In this document: positions 35,373 to 44,367 of the stretch, one piece after another | Position numbering within the stretch: position 1 is the first letter of the stretch | How the letters are laid out: each line of letters opens with the position of its first letter | Assembly: GCF_040358255.1 (NCBI RefSeq) | Contig: NZ_CP132938.1 | Location: forward strand, 4,960,001 to 5,024,000 | Reading direction: 5' to 3' | Source of the DNA: Tunturibacter gelidoferens | Lineage (GTDB): Bacteria; Acidobacteriota; Terriglobia; Terriglobales; Acidobacteriaceae | Length of the DNA: 64,000 bases | Position numbers and translations under genes: made by a program | The notes under the pieces: model-generated | What the model saw: the letters and a program-made list of their open reading frames with translations, nothing else | What the model was told of the DNA's origin: nothing | Database searches by the model: none

Positions 35373-37313
35373 ATGTCGACAACAGATCCAGTTTCGACGT
35401 CGGCGGAACTCAGTCGGGAACAGGTCTGTTTGGTGCGCGATCACCTTATGGAGATAATCGTGAGCCCGGCGTTTGCGGGGAGCAAGCGCGCTCAGGACTT
35501 TCTTCAACTTATCGTCGAACACGCGGTGGCAGGCCGGCTTGATAACCTGCGAGAGCGCATGATCGGGGCCGAGATGTTCGGGCGCCCTGTGGACTACGAC
35601 ACTGCGAACGATGCAGTAGTCCGCGTCAAAGCCACGGAAGTTCGGAGGAAGCTGGCCCAGTACTATCAGGAAGCAGAAAAACAACCTGCAGTCCGGATCG
35701 AGCTTCCAGTCGGATCGTATGTGCCGAGGTTCCAATGGGAATTCTTGGAGAGGCTGTCCGAGCCGCCCACGGAAACTGCTCCCGTAGCTTTTGCGGAATC
35801 GGCCACAACTCAGGACGCGTCCCATGCCACGGGTGAGACTGCAAGCCGCACCCCGCGTGTGTTGGTCGGAGCTCTGGCTGGACTGGCTTTCCTTGCCGCA
35901 GCTGGCTACATCGGCTTCACAGTCTGGCCCAAGCGGCCCAGTACAAGACCCGAGGTTCACTCCATCGCGATCCTGCCCCTTCAGAATCTCTCGGGCGATT
36001 CGCAACAAGACTATTTCGCAGATGGCATGACGGAAGAGCTGATTTCCGATCTGGGTCAAGTCTCAGCTCTGCGTGTTATATCCCGGACCTCGGCGATGAG
36101 TTACAAGGGTACGAAGAAAACTCTGCCCGAGATCGCTCGCGAATTGTCCGTGGACGCGGTGGTGGAAGGTTCAGTACTGCGAGAGGGTCGCCAGGTGCGA
36201 ATCACTGCACAGTTGATCGATGCCAGAAACGATCAACACATCTGGTCGCGCAACTATGTACGCGACCTGACGAGCGTGCTCGCGTTGCAAGGTGAAGTCG
36301 CGCAAACAATTGCTGATGAAATCAGCATTCACATGACACCGCAGGAACTGGCACGCCTCGCCCGCGTCCGTACGGTCGACCCAGAAGCGCAGGAGCTGTA
36401 TCTACAGGGCGCGCAACGCTTAAATGCGGGAGACCCGAGAGACGCAATCGGCTATCTTCAGAAGGCGATAGACAAAGATCCCAACTACGCCCAGGCGCAT
36501 GCCGCATTGGCCAGAAGCTACGGATGGATGGGGGAAGCTGGCTGGATGCCTTACTCGGAGGCGTTTCCCTGGCAGAAGACGGAAGCAATCAAAGCGATCC
36601 AACTCGATGACGCTCTTCCCGAAGGCCACGTCGAACTGGCTAATGCCGCAATGAATCTTGATTGGGATTGGAGTACTCAGGGAAATGAGTTTAAACGGGC
36701 GCTTGAGCTCAATCCAAGCTCAGCCCAGGTCCGCTGGGCATACTCCAGCTACCTGGAACGGATGGGCCACATTGCCGAAGCGATCTCAGAGTCAAAAGTG
36801 GCGTTGCAACTCGATCCCGTTTCCAGTCGCACGTCTATCAATTCTGCTTGGAACTACTACTTTGCCCGCCAATATGACAAATCACTGGCGCAGATGCAAC
36901 GAGTATCTGAATTGCAAAACAGTCCTTCTGAAATAGCCTTTCCTCTCGGTGTCATTTATGTGGAAAAGGGCATGTACGAAGAGGCTATTCAAAAATTTCA
37001 AGAGCTGGGAGGGGCTCCTCATGCTTTAGGCCACATGGGCAACGCTTACGCCAGAATGGGAAAGGTCATTGAGGCGCGCGAGATGATTTCGAAATTGCAG
37101 GATCACCTACAAAAGACCGGTATCGGCAGGTATGAAATCGCGCTAGTCTACGCCGGACTGGGCGAAAAGAACGAGGCGTTCTCTTGGCTGGAAAAATCGT
37201 TCGTGGTGCGTGATAAAGGGCTTACTTATCTAAAAATAGACCCCTGCCTGGATCCGCTACGCTCGGACTCGCGCTTCCAGGATTTGGTGCGGCGCGTCGG
37301 CCTGCCATCATAA
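35373..37313 (+). CDS. TolB-like / TPR transmembrane regulator-like protein, paralogue 1
   Basis: A 646-residue protein. Residues 1-110 are a cytoplasmic domain (DFLQLIVEHAVAGRLDNLRER; YDTANDAVVRVKATEVRRKL) typical of acidobacterial CadC-like regulators. A membrane helix lies near 163-185 (VLVGALAGLAFLAAAGYIGF). Then comes a TolB-N/FlgO-like domain (SIAILPLQNLSGDSQQDYFADGMTEEL) and several TPRs (DAIGYLQKAIDKDPNYAQAHAALA). The ATG at 35373 has only a weak site upstream. It is colinear with the protein at 41707 along almost the whole length, so the two arose by duplication. A signal-sensing or scaffold role is likely; no catalytic cyclase domain is present. Confidence 0.85.
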   Translation: MSTTDPVSTSAELSREQVCLVRDHLMEIIVSPAFAGSKRAQDFLQLIVEHAVAGRLDNLRERMIGAEMFGRPVDYDTANDAVVRVKATEVRRKLAQYYQEAEKQPAVRIELPVGSYVPRFQWEFLERLSEPPTETAPVAFAESATTQDASHATGETASRTPRVLVGALAGLAFLAAAGYIGFTVWPKRPSTRPEVHSIAILPLQNLSGDSQQDYFADGMTEELISDLGQVSALRVISRTSAMSYKGTKKTLPEIARELSVDAVVEGSVLREGRQVRITAQLIDARNDQHIWSRNYVRDLTSVLALQGEVAQTIADEISIHMTPQELARLARVRTVDPEAQELYLQGAQRLNAGDPRDAIGYLQKAIDKDPNYAQAHAALARSYGWMGEAGWMPYSEAFPWQKTEAIKAIQLDDALPEGHVELANAAMNLDWDWSTQGNEFKRALELNPSSAQVRWAYSSYLERMGHIAEAISESKVALQLDPVSSRTSINSAWNYYFARQYDKSLAQMQRVSELQNSPSEIAFPLGVIYVEKGMYEEAIQKFQELGGAPHALGHMGNAYARMGKVIEAREMISKLQDHLQKTGIGRYEIALVYAGLGEKNEAFSWLEKSFVVRDKGLTYLKIDPCLDPLRSDSRFQDLVRRVGLPS

Positions 37314-37479
37314 GAGCTCACGAATGGGGAGTTAGCCGTTTGGATGGTGGTTGTCCAACTGAGAATGAATCCGCAAACTGTCTATTGAGGGGGCCGCTCG
37401 TAGCAGCTGAACGCCGCTGAGTCGGTATTTCTAATATAGAGGGTCGCACTAGATAGCAAATACACACAAACGTTCCGTG

Positions 37480-37666
37480 GCTTCCGCCGCGTCCACCCAC
37501 CGAAACAGTTGTAGCTGACACCTCCCGGCGTTTTCGTTTGTGAGACTTTCTCCAACAGAAAACGTGCCTTTCAGGAGACACCAAACGGCCAGCTGTGTGA
37601 TAGGTAATTCTTTGAAAACAAACAGAGCCCTCTGCAGTGCGCTCAACAAACTGTTTCGAACATTCC
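37480..37666 (-). pseudogene. Inverted third copy of the upstream element with decayed paralogue start
   Basis: Read leftward, 37666-37536 aligns with the upstream elements of both TolB-TPR genes, including the GGAATGTTCGAAACAGTTTG block. Just after it, GTG (37521) and the following 40-50 bases still resemble the 5' end of the paralogues (a VSATTVSVGG-type start against MSTTDPVSTSAE), then similarity is lost. This is the relic of a third paralogue, inverted and truncated. Confidence 0.6.
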
Positions 37667-38391
37667 GCGCAATGGGATCTGCTGTTGTTATGAAACCAAG
37701 TCTTTTCGAAAGGGGCACCATTTGGGTTCTTGCAGTCAAACGAGTACCGCTACGGAGATCGGCCGCAGGCATTCATCCGTATTTATCGTGCGCAGGTTGG
37801 ACAAAGAGAGTTTGCAATGGGAGTGCCTGGGAACATGGCCCACGAAAAAGAAGGAAGCTGAAGGGATCAGGCATTCGCTCCTTAGACCTCCAAATCGAAG
37901 TTGACAATCTATGGATGTACGAAACTCGGTAGCTCTTCAAGAGCGTTCTGGAGCCTTTGGCGCATCTGCCATCTGGCCTCGTGAACCGTACCTTCCTTCT
38001 CACACGCGAAAGCGAGATAGGAGAGGAGTTAGTCGAGTGCGCCATCCATAGGTTGCAGCATCGTTTCCCTCGCGCGTTTCGTCTATTTCAAATAGGCGAA
38101 TACGCCTTCCCGAACGTCAGCTGAGCTATTCGGTAAAGAGAAGTAGGCCACCAGGACGTATGCAATGTTCAGGCAGCCTACCCTGCGGGGGAACGATTTT
38201 CTCGAAGTGGTGTTGAGAAACTGTCATTGAGATGCAAACCGACTTGTCGTGTTTATTTGGTAGATCTATCCATATCGGCGCGTGACAAGACAACTTCGTT
38301 TGGCGTCGTGATGGCAAGCATTGTCAGCTTATGGAATCGATCTCCCCCGACTTTCACCAACGCACCCTATATCGAGCGGTCCTCGTGATTT
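37667..38391. other. Stretch without recognised genes
   Basis: Several short frames exist but none shows a ribosome site or family resemblance. A minus-strand fragment, LSYLAFACEKEGTVHEARWQ (around 37930-38020), has protein-like composition but is bounded by stops. This is probably decayed coding DNA. Confidence 0.4.
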
Positions 38392-38540
38392 ATGCCAAAC
38401 GCTGCCGAGTTCCGCAATCAAGTAATGGGCCTGTGGGCATACCGAAACGGAGTGAAGATCGATTTCTCTAGTCGACCGACACTGCCTTCATAGAATCCTT
38501 CAACGAGACCCATCTTTCGGGCCGGGCACTTTAATTTACA
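38392..38540 (+). mobile_element. IS3-family transposase (OrfB) remnant
   Basis: The frame AAEFRNQVMGLWAYRNGVKIDFS (written here across 38401-38469), followed after a one-base shift by TDTAFIESFNETHLSGR, matches the end of the DDE domain of IS3-type OrfB transposases. It includes the glutamate of the IESFN motif. The rest of the element and its ends are not recognisable. It is non-functional and is evidence of past insertion. Confidence 0.7.
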
Positions 38541-38573
38541 CTGATTTCGCAACCATGCTTAGGGAATTGCGCA

Positions 38574-39104
38574 CTACGCTAATAGTCCATCTGGTTCAAA
38601 AAATCGGGCAGCCCACGCGGATTGATCATAGCCATCATCTGTGTTTGTAAGACGCTTGAGTGCCAACTCGCGGGCAATCATAACATCCCGTCGCGAGCAT
38701 CTTAGAAGCATCGAGCAATCTGCGTCGGACTGTTTTTCGAGAACTGACATGACGAAGACAAAACGCTCGAAGGCACTGAGTGCGACAATGGCGGCAAAGA
38801 GGTTGTTCTTTCCTAATGCTGCCACCCCTTTGAGACTGATCGACGACAAGTTATCAGTGTGCTCTGGCGCAGGCATGATTATCCGTATTGCATGCTTGAG
38901 AATCGTGCGGCGCGCCCATGAACGTGCCCAATCCATGAAAACGCTGATTCCCTCCACGCATTCTCCCAGCCCGCAGACATAACACTGCTCAGCGATATCA
39001 TTGTCAGCGGTTAGTAGGAACGAGAACAGGTACAGACTGTGCATCTCTTCAGTCAAGAGTTTGATTGTGGCTCTTTCGTCAAAGATGTCCATCGGCTCCA
39101 GCAT
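38574..39104 (-). CDS. Sigma-factor-like hypothetical protein
   Basis: A 176-residue protein. Start ATG 39104 follows GAGGTG. The C-terminal third (ALSAFERFVFVMSVLEKQSD then CSMLLRCSRRDVMIARELAL) follows the region-4 helix-turn-helix pattern of ECF sigma factors, where SDxECALLLGCSRREV is typical. The N-terminal part (LYLFSFLLTADNDIAEQCYV) matches the start of region 2, but the promoter-melting and -10 recognition section is short and poorly conserved. It may be a diverged sigma factor or a regulator derived from one. No anti-sigma gene is adjacent. The gene has lower GC and different composition from the catabolic regions. Confidence 0.5.
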   Translation of the reverse strand: MLEPMDIFDERATIKLLTEEMHSLYLFSFLLTADNDIAEQCYVCGLGECVEGISVFMDWARSWARRTILKHAIRIIMPAPEHTDNLSSISLKGVAALGKNNLFAAIVALSAFERFVFVMSVLEKQSDADCSMLLRCSRRDVMIARELALKRLTNTDDGYDQSAWAARFFEPDGLLA

Positions 39105-39570
39105 ATTCACCTCTTTCATTTCTGGTCTGTCCAGTAGGTCGATTGCATTTGATCCAACCGCGTTCAGAGGCTGACATCATTCCTCTCGGTAGAGAGCGCT
39201 TTGGACGCGGGCAAGGTCTGCATCTCAGCTTGCGCGGCGCAACGAAACGGTTGTCATTTGCGGGATACGCCGCACGGTTGCTATTGGGTTGGCACGACTG
39301 AAGCGTACGAGTACAGCATTCGTCGTTTCCTGTATGCGAGTATTGGGTTTATGGAGTCTGCGGGTTGTCTTCGAGACGAGCTTGGTAAGTAGAAAACGGC
39401 CTGAAACGCACGCCATTGCATCGAATACCAGATCTGAACGCATTCTTATCCTCCTTGAACTGATTTTGTTCTTCAATAGCTGCTGAGTGCACCTGCCGCA
39501 ACAGCCGGTAGCAGATGAAGGCTTTTAACCTCACCGGCTTCGTCGCTTTCTCACATTGAATGTGAGTGAA
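39105..39570. other. Stretch without recognised genes
   Basis: About 470 bases between two leftward genes contain only short unsupported frames on both strands. No hairpin, repeat or promoter stood out. Confidence 0.4.
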
Positions 39571-40305
39571 CTAGCTGAGTGCTGTCATTCGACGGAAATG
39601 GTTTACATCGTTAGTCGAAACTTTTCGTTTCGAAAAGACCTTAGGACGCCCTAAATAATATCCCTGAAATAGCTGGAATCCTTCTGCAAGAGCCACTTCA
39701 AATTCTTCGTTGGTTTCGATTTTTTCCGCAACGAGCGTCGCGGCACTCCTCTTGAGGCGACGGATGATCTCCCTACGCTCTTCCTTACCGGAGAGCCGAA
39801 AATCGACCTTGACATAGTCTGCCAGCGCAATCAGACGTTCCATTTTTTCGGAATCCTGAAAGTCATCGAGCGCAATATGGTAACCCAATGCTTTCATTCT
39901 GCGGCAGGCAGCCAGGACCTCTTCGTCTGGCTCAACCGTTTCGAGCAGCTCAAGCACGGTCGCAGGCGGAAGCAGCGTCAACAACCCTCCTACTAATGCT
40001 TCACGCGTGCAATTCAGGAAGATGCGATATCCTCCTGTGTGTTCGTGGATCCCATGAAACATCCAGTCGTCAACCATCATCTGCGTTGCCGCATCGGAGT
40101 CTCCAGTGAACCGGTTATCCCATCCCGAACGGGACAACACTTCGTAGCCGAAAATCTCTCTCTGGCGATTGAAGATCGGTTGGAGCGCAAGAAAGCGATG
40201 ATTACGGGAATCAGAACTAGTCCATTGAGCCTTCATCCAGTTCCGAAAACTATCACCCAGCCTTAGAGTCTTACGACGGCGCCGCACTGAGCCGAAGATA
40301 TTCAA
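39571..40305 (-). CDS. EAL-domain protein lacking the HDOD partner domain
   Basis: A 244-residue protein starting at TTG 40305, with AAGGAG six bases upstream. It resembles the N-terminal half of YuxH/CdgJ-type EAL-HDOD proteins: FLALQPIFNRQREIFGYEVLSR, LELLETVEPDEE, HIALDDFQDSEK, YVKVDF and FQLFQGYYLGRPKVF. The EAL signature is EVL and the DDFG loop is altered, so c-di-GMP hydrolysis is doubtful. Relatives carry a C-terminal HDOD domain, here missing; the chain ends about 20 residues after the GRP motif. It could act as a binding or adaptor protein. Neighbours are a sigma-like gene and a degenerate AAA+ activator. Confidence 0.75.
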   Translation of the reverse strand: MNIFGSVRRRRKTLRLGDSFRNWMKAQWTSSDSRNHRFLALQPIFNRQREIFGYEVLSRSGWDNRFTGDSDAATQMMVDDWMFHGIHEHTGGYRIFLNCTREALVGGLLTLLPPATVLELLETVEPDEEVLAACRRMKALGYHIALDDFQDSEKMERLIALADYVKVDFRLSGKEERREIIRRLKRSAATLVAEKIETNEEFEVALAEGFQLFQGYYLGRPKVFSKRKVSTNDVNHFRRMTALS

Positions 40306-40435
40306 AAGAGTCTCCTTGTAGTTTTTTGATTAACCAAGTCGCAGTGCGAGAACTCCAAGTAAGGCTTTCCTGCTCAACTTCTTCTGTAAACTTCTCCATT
40401 CATATATTCCCCATGATTCCCTGATCCCGGGAGAC

Positions 40436-41440
40436 TCAAGCTTCCCAGCCGGGGAGTTCCGCTAGCATTTCCATCAATGCATGCTCAAGAAGCTCCTTCT
40501 CACTGGGTAGTAGCTCTCCGGATTCCGCCCGGACGGAGGTGCGGGCCGAAATGGACTCCCAGGGAACGCACTTCGCGTCGACCGTAAAGCTTTTCGCTTC
40601 ACAGTGATTCACGAATCGTTCCATCACCCTCTGCAGCTCTCGCATGTTGCCTGGCCAGGGATAGGACTGAAGCAGATCCATGACCGATCTAGTCAGGCTC
40701 GGTAATTTCTTCCCTGCTGTTCCAGCGTAGTGAGTGAGAAAATACCAGGCCAGCATGGGGATGTATTCTTTCCGCTCACGCAGGGGAGGAACCATGATTG
40801 GGATTCCGTTAAGCCGATCAAATAGGTCGCTGCGAAAGGTCCCGTTCGCTGTGGCAGCTCCCAAGTCGCGATGGGTGGCAGCGATCAGCCGCACGCCCGA
40901 TCGGATCGAGTCGCCTTCGCCTGCGAGCTCTGATTCTATCTCTTGCAGAACCCGCAGCAGAGCGAGCTGTGACTCCGCCGACAGCTTTCCGATGCCTTCC
41001 AAAAAGATCGTCCCCCCCTCGGCCAATTGGAAGCGGCCGGGACGTGGTTCCGTCGCCTGAGACCGGCTACCTTTCTGGCGACCGAGTAGCTCGGATGCTA
41101 TTCGCTCAGGCGGAATCGCCGCGCAATTTGCGCGGACGAACGCCTGGGGGGAACGATATGACAATCTATGAATGGCCCTCGCGACCAACTCCGTTCCCGT
41201 CCCGATCTCGCCGGTGATCAGAACGGTACAATCTTTCGCCGCAACACGTGGCACATACACAAGGGCGGGCAGGAGCGCCTCCGAAGAGCCAAAAAAGTCT
41301 TCGTCCAGGCGCGAGCTGGCGATGTCGTGCTGAAAAGACAGGGGCTCTTCCCGAACGCTGTTTGATTTCCGCTTCTGTTCGCTCGTCGCTCTACCACACC
41401 GCTGAGCGAAGGGTCCTTGTTTATCCCGAAAATCGTTCAT
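40436..41440 (-). CDS. Degenerate sigma-54-activator-like AAA+ protein
   Basis: A 334-residue protein with the AAA+ domain of NtrC-type activators but with key residues lost. Walker A reads GEIGTGTE (residues 77-84), with Thr83 in place of the ATP-binding lysine. Walker B reads FLEGIG instead of FLDEIG. The GAFTGA sigma-54 contact loop is replaced by KGSRSQATEP. Other parts are well kept (FRSDLFDRLNGIPI; YPWPGNMRELQRVMERF). The usual C-terminal helix-turn-helix is absent. Start ATG 41440 has AGGG six bases before it. It is probably not an ATP-driven activator. It may be a decaying gene or a pseudo-ATPase regulator. It is divergent from TolB-TPR paralogue 2. Confidence 0.7.
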   Translation of the reverse strand: MNDFRDKQGPFAQRCGRATSEQKRKSNSVREEPLSFQHDIASSRLDEDFFGSSEALLPALVYVPRVAAKDCTVLITGEIGTGTELVARAIHRLSYRSPQAFVRANCAAIPPERIASELLGRQKGSRSQATEPRPGRFQLAEGGTIFLEGIGKLSAESQLALLRVLQEIESELAGEGDSIRSGVRLIAATHRDLGAATANGTFRSDLFDRLNGIPIMVPPLRERKEYIPMLAWYFLTHYAGTAGKKLPSLTRSVMDLLQSYPWPGNMRELQRVMERFVNHCEAKSFTVDAKCVPWESISARTSVRAESGELLPSEKELLEHALMEMLAELPGWEA

Positions 41441-41561
41441 ACAGAGCCCTGCGCCTTGGCGGCAGGCGAATCGCTCATTTGTCTGCATGGACTTCATCTC
41501 CTACTGTTGTCCCGACTGAATGGTGGTCTGCCAGCCATGAAAACACCCGTTCCGCGCAGGT

Positions 41562-41695
41562 GGAATGTTCGGAACAGTTTGTTGGGTGACCAGCCGATGA
41601 GTGCCTGTTTTTTCAAAGAGTTAAGCGCGCAGTGGGGGAGCGTTTGTTGTGCACTCAAAGGTACGTTCGCTGTGATAAAGTCACTCAAACAGAAG
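41562..41695 (+). repeat. Shared upstream element, copy 2
   Basis: The copy of the three-fold repeated element that precedes TolB-TPR paralogue 2, ending about 12 bases before its ATG. It begins with the GGAATGTTCGGAACAGTTTG block. In this copy one reading frame is open throughout and encodes NVRNSLLGDQPMSACFFKEL then LKGTFAVIKSL, resembling the frame in copy 3. Regulatory DNA or a leader peptide are both possible. Confidence 0.7.
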
Positions 41696-41706
41696 CAAAG
41701 GGGCAT

Positions 41707-43695
41707 ATGTCCACAACCGATCCAGTTTCGAAGCCGGACGAACTCAGTCCGGAACGGGCCGGTTTGGTGCGCGATCATCTCAAAGAGGTGGTCGCGAGTC
41801 GCGCGTTTGCGGGGAGCAAGCGTGCTCAGGACTTTCTCCAACTGATCGTTGAGCATGCGCTGGCAGGGCGACTCGATTGCCTGCGCGAGCGGATGATTGG
41901 AGCCGAGATGTTTGGGCGTCCGATCGACTACGACACCGCAAATGACGCGGTGGTCCGTGTCAAAGCCACAGAGGTCCGAAAGAAGCTGGCGCAGCACTAT
42001 CAGGAATCAGAAAAACCCCCGGCAGTCCGTATCGAACTTCCGACCGGGTCCTATGTGCCGAAGTTCCAGTGGGAATCTTTGGAAGCATCGGCTTCGCCAC
42101 TCGCCGAAACTGATCTCCCGGCTTTCGCGGAACAAACCACCGCCCAAGAAAAGTCCGGGGAGAAACCAGAGGCGAAAATCGACGAGCCACCCCGTCTTCC
42201 CGGGAAGCATTTGCGCCGCGCGCCGCACGTGCTGGTCGGCGTCTTGCTCGGATCAGGCCTGATTGCGATGATCGGCTACGTGGGCTTCAAAAGGTGGTTT
42301 AGGGAGTCAAATGCACGGCCAGAGATTCGCTCCGTCGCAATCTTGCCCCTGCAAAACCTCTCAGGCGATCCGAGGCAAGACTACTTCGCTGACGGCATGA
42401 CGGAAGAATTGATTGCCGACCTCGGCCAGGTTTCTGCGCTACGCGTTATCTCACGGACCTCGGCGATGACTTATAAGGGGACGAAGAAGACGCTGCCCGA
42501 AATCGCCCGGGAACTGGGAGTGGATGCGATCGTGGAAGGGTCCATGGCGCGCGAGGGTAAACAGGTGCGAATCACCGCTCAGTTGATCGATGCCAGGAAC
42601 GATCAGCACATCTGGGCCCGGAGCTACGTGCGCGACCTGACCAGCGTTCTGATGTTGCAGGGCGAGGTGGCGCAAGCAATTGCCGACGAGGTCAGTATTA
42701 ACGTGACGCCACAGGAGCAAGCGCGTCTGGCGCGTTCGCGCCCCGTCAACACGGAAGCCCAAGATCTTTATCTGTTGGGCATTCACCTGCTGAATGCGAA
42801 TGTGGGAGACCCCCGAAAGGCCATCGGTTATTTGCAGAAGGCAATTGATACAGATCCCAACTACGCGCCGGCGCATGCTGCGTTAGCCGATGGCTATGGC
42901 TGGATGGGGGAAGCTGGCTGGCTCGCATATACCGAGGCGTTTACCAGACAGAAGAGCGAGGCGGCCAAGTCGATCGAGTTGGATGATGCTCTGCCCGAAG
43001 GCCATGCCGAGCTTGCGAGCGCCGTGATGAGTCTCAGCTGGGACTGGAGCACTTCGGAAAAGGAGCTCAGGCGAGCGCTTGAGCTCAATCCTAACTCGGT
43101 ATCCGTCCATACCGCCTACGCCCTTTATCTTGAGCGCGTAGGCCGCCTGCCCGAGGCGATGGCAGAGGCGAAGCGAACTCTTCAGCTCGATCCTGTTTCC
43201 AGCCGCTCATTTATCACCGCCGGAATCGTCTACTACTTTGCTCACCAATATGATCAGGCACTGGCACAGTTTCAAAGGGCATCTGCGCTGGAGCCCAATC
43301 CTCCTGAATTTCTCTTTCCCTTTGAATTGGGTGTCATTTACGGGGCGAAAGGCATGTATGGAGACGCCGTTGGAGAATTCCAGAAGCTAGGCGATACCCC
43401 CCACGCTTTAGGCCACCTCGGTAATGTTTACGCTCGAATGGGGCGAGTAGCCGAAGCGCACAGGACGATTTCGAAGTTGGAAGAGCACGTACAAAAAAGT
43501 GGTATCGGGGGATACGAAGTCGCGCTGGTCTATGCCGGGCTAGGTGAAAAGGATGAGGCGTTCGCATGGCTCGAAAAATCTCTTGCGGCGCATGATAAAG
43601 GGCTTACGTATCTCAAAATAGATCCTTGCGTGGACCCGCTGCGCTCCGATGTACGCTTTGATGGCCTGGTACAGCGCGTCGGCCTTCCGTTATAA
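41707..43695 (+). CDS. TolB-like / TPR transmembrane regulator-like protein, paralogue 2
   Basis: A 662-residue protein, colinear with the one at 35373 and differing mainly by an insertion in the linker before the membrane helix (near residues 190-210: VLVGVLLGSGLIAMIGYVGF). It has the same N-terminal domain (DFLQLIVEHALAGRLDCLRER), TolB-N/FlgO-like domain (SVAILPLQNLSGDPRQDYFADGMTEELIADL) and TPR array (KAIGYLQKAIDTDPNYAPAHAALA). Start ATG 41707 with AAAGGGG upstream is better than the earlier in-frame codon. The two genes are six kilobases apart in the same orientation with a decayed third copy between. Function as for paralogue 1. Confidence 0.85.
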   Translation: MSTTDPVSKPDELSPERAGLVRDHLKEVVASRAFAGSKRAQDFLQLIVEHALAGRLDCLRERMIGAEMFGRPIDYDTANDAVVRVKATEVRKKLAQHYQESEKPPAVRIELPTGSYVPKFQWESLEASASPLAETDLPAFAEQTTAQEKSGEKPEAKIDEPPRLPGKHLRRAPHVLVGVLLGSGLIAMIGYVGFKRWFRESNARPEIRSVAILPLQNLSGDPRQDYFADGMTEELIADLGQVSALRVISRTSAMTYKGTKKTLPEIARELGVDAIVEGSMAREGKQVRITAQLIDARNDQHIWARSYVRDLTSVLMLQGEVAQAIADEVSINVTPQEQARLARSRPVNTEAQDLYLLGIHLLNANVGDPRKAIGYLQKAIDTDPNYAPAHAALADGYGWMGEAGWLAYTEAFTRQKSEAAKSIELDDALPEGHAELASAVMSLSWDWSTSEKELRRALELNPNSVSVHTAYALYLERVGRLPEAMAEAKRTLQLDPVSSRSFITAGIVYYFAHQYDQALAQFQRASALEPNPPEFLFPFELGVIYGAKGMYGDAVGEFQKLGDTPHALGHLGNVYARMGRVAEAHRTISKLEEHVQKSGIGGYEVALVYAGLGEKDEAFAWLEKSLAAHDKGLTYLKIDPCVDPLRSDVRFDGLVQRVGLPL

Positions 43696-43705
43696 ATACA
43701 ATCTG

Positions 43706-43849
43706 ACTGCGAGAGGCCGCGTCGTTGGTGGGATCACCGGAACCGATTCGGGTCGGATCACGATCACCACACGCGACCTAGCAGCAATCGGCGAGTTGAT
43801 ACTGAATGACGGCGTTGTAAATGGCCGGCGACTGGTGAGTCATCAGTAG
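43706..43849 (+). pseudogene. Beta-lactamase-like serine hydrolase fragment
   Basis: Immediately after paralogue 2, a frame reads GRVVGGITGTDSGRITITTR then DLAAIGELILNDGVVNGRRLVS. This is the segment of class C beta-lactamase/esterase-type proteins where TARDLAKFGQLLLNGG is typical. Both flanks are missing. It is a small relic without function. Confidence 0.6.
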
Positions 43850-44007
43850 CTTCTGGTGCTCACTTTCTTCTTGCGTCGCAGGCCAACCTTCTCAGGAGGG
43901 GGGCAATGCGCTCATTCAGCACAGAGCGGAGGTAACAACGGAACCTGCTTCGGCTATTCCATGCTGCTCGGTTCTCTTGACCGAGCTGCGGGGGCACTGT
44001 TCAAGAT

Positions 44008-44367
44008 TTGAAACGCTCCGTGGCATCGCTGGAGCTACGTATCCACCAACTTCGGCGCGAAGCAATGACACTCGTCCGACAGGACCATCTGCTCCGCAAG
44101 CGATTTGAGTTGTTGGTAAGCATTCCGGGCATCGCACAGGTAAGCGCGATGCAATTGCTCGCGGAACTATCTACGCTGCCGTCAGACCTTACGGTGCGAG
44201 AATGGGTTGCACATGGCGGCCTTGATCCTGCGCATGAAATATCAGGAAGCTCAGTGAGGAGGGCGTCCCGCATCAGCCGCGCGGGAAATCGTCACCTGAG
44301 GAAAGCGCTTTACATGTCGGCCCTGGTCGCATCACGTTGCGATCCGCACGCAAAGGCGTTTTTTGCT
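44008..44367 (+). mobile_element. IS110-family transposase, C-terminal fragment
   Basis: About 120 codons match the transposase_20 half of IS110-type (DEDD) transposases: LLVSIPGIAQVSAMQLLAEL, EWVAHGGLDPAHEISGSSVR and RISRAGNRHLRKALYMSAL. The N-terminal catalytic DEDD part and the last residues are absent, and similarity ends inside the next truncated gene. It is a dead copy that marks a rearrangement junction. Confidence 0.85.

Noticed and set aside
35373..43695. Adenylate cyclase annotation for the two TolB-TPR proteins
   Set aside because: Related proteins are often so labelled, but no class III cyclase domain is visible in either chain.
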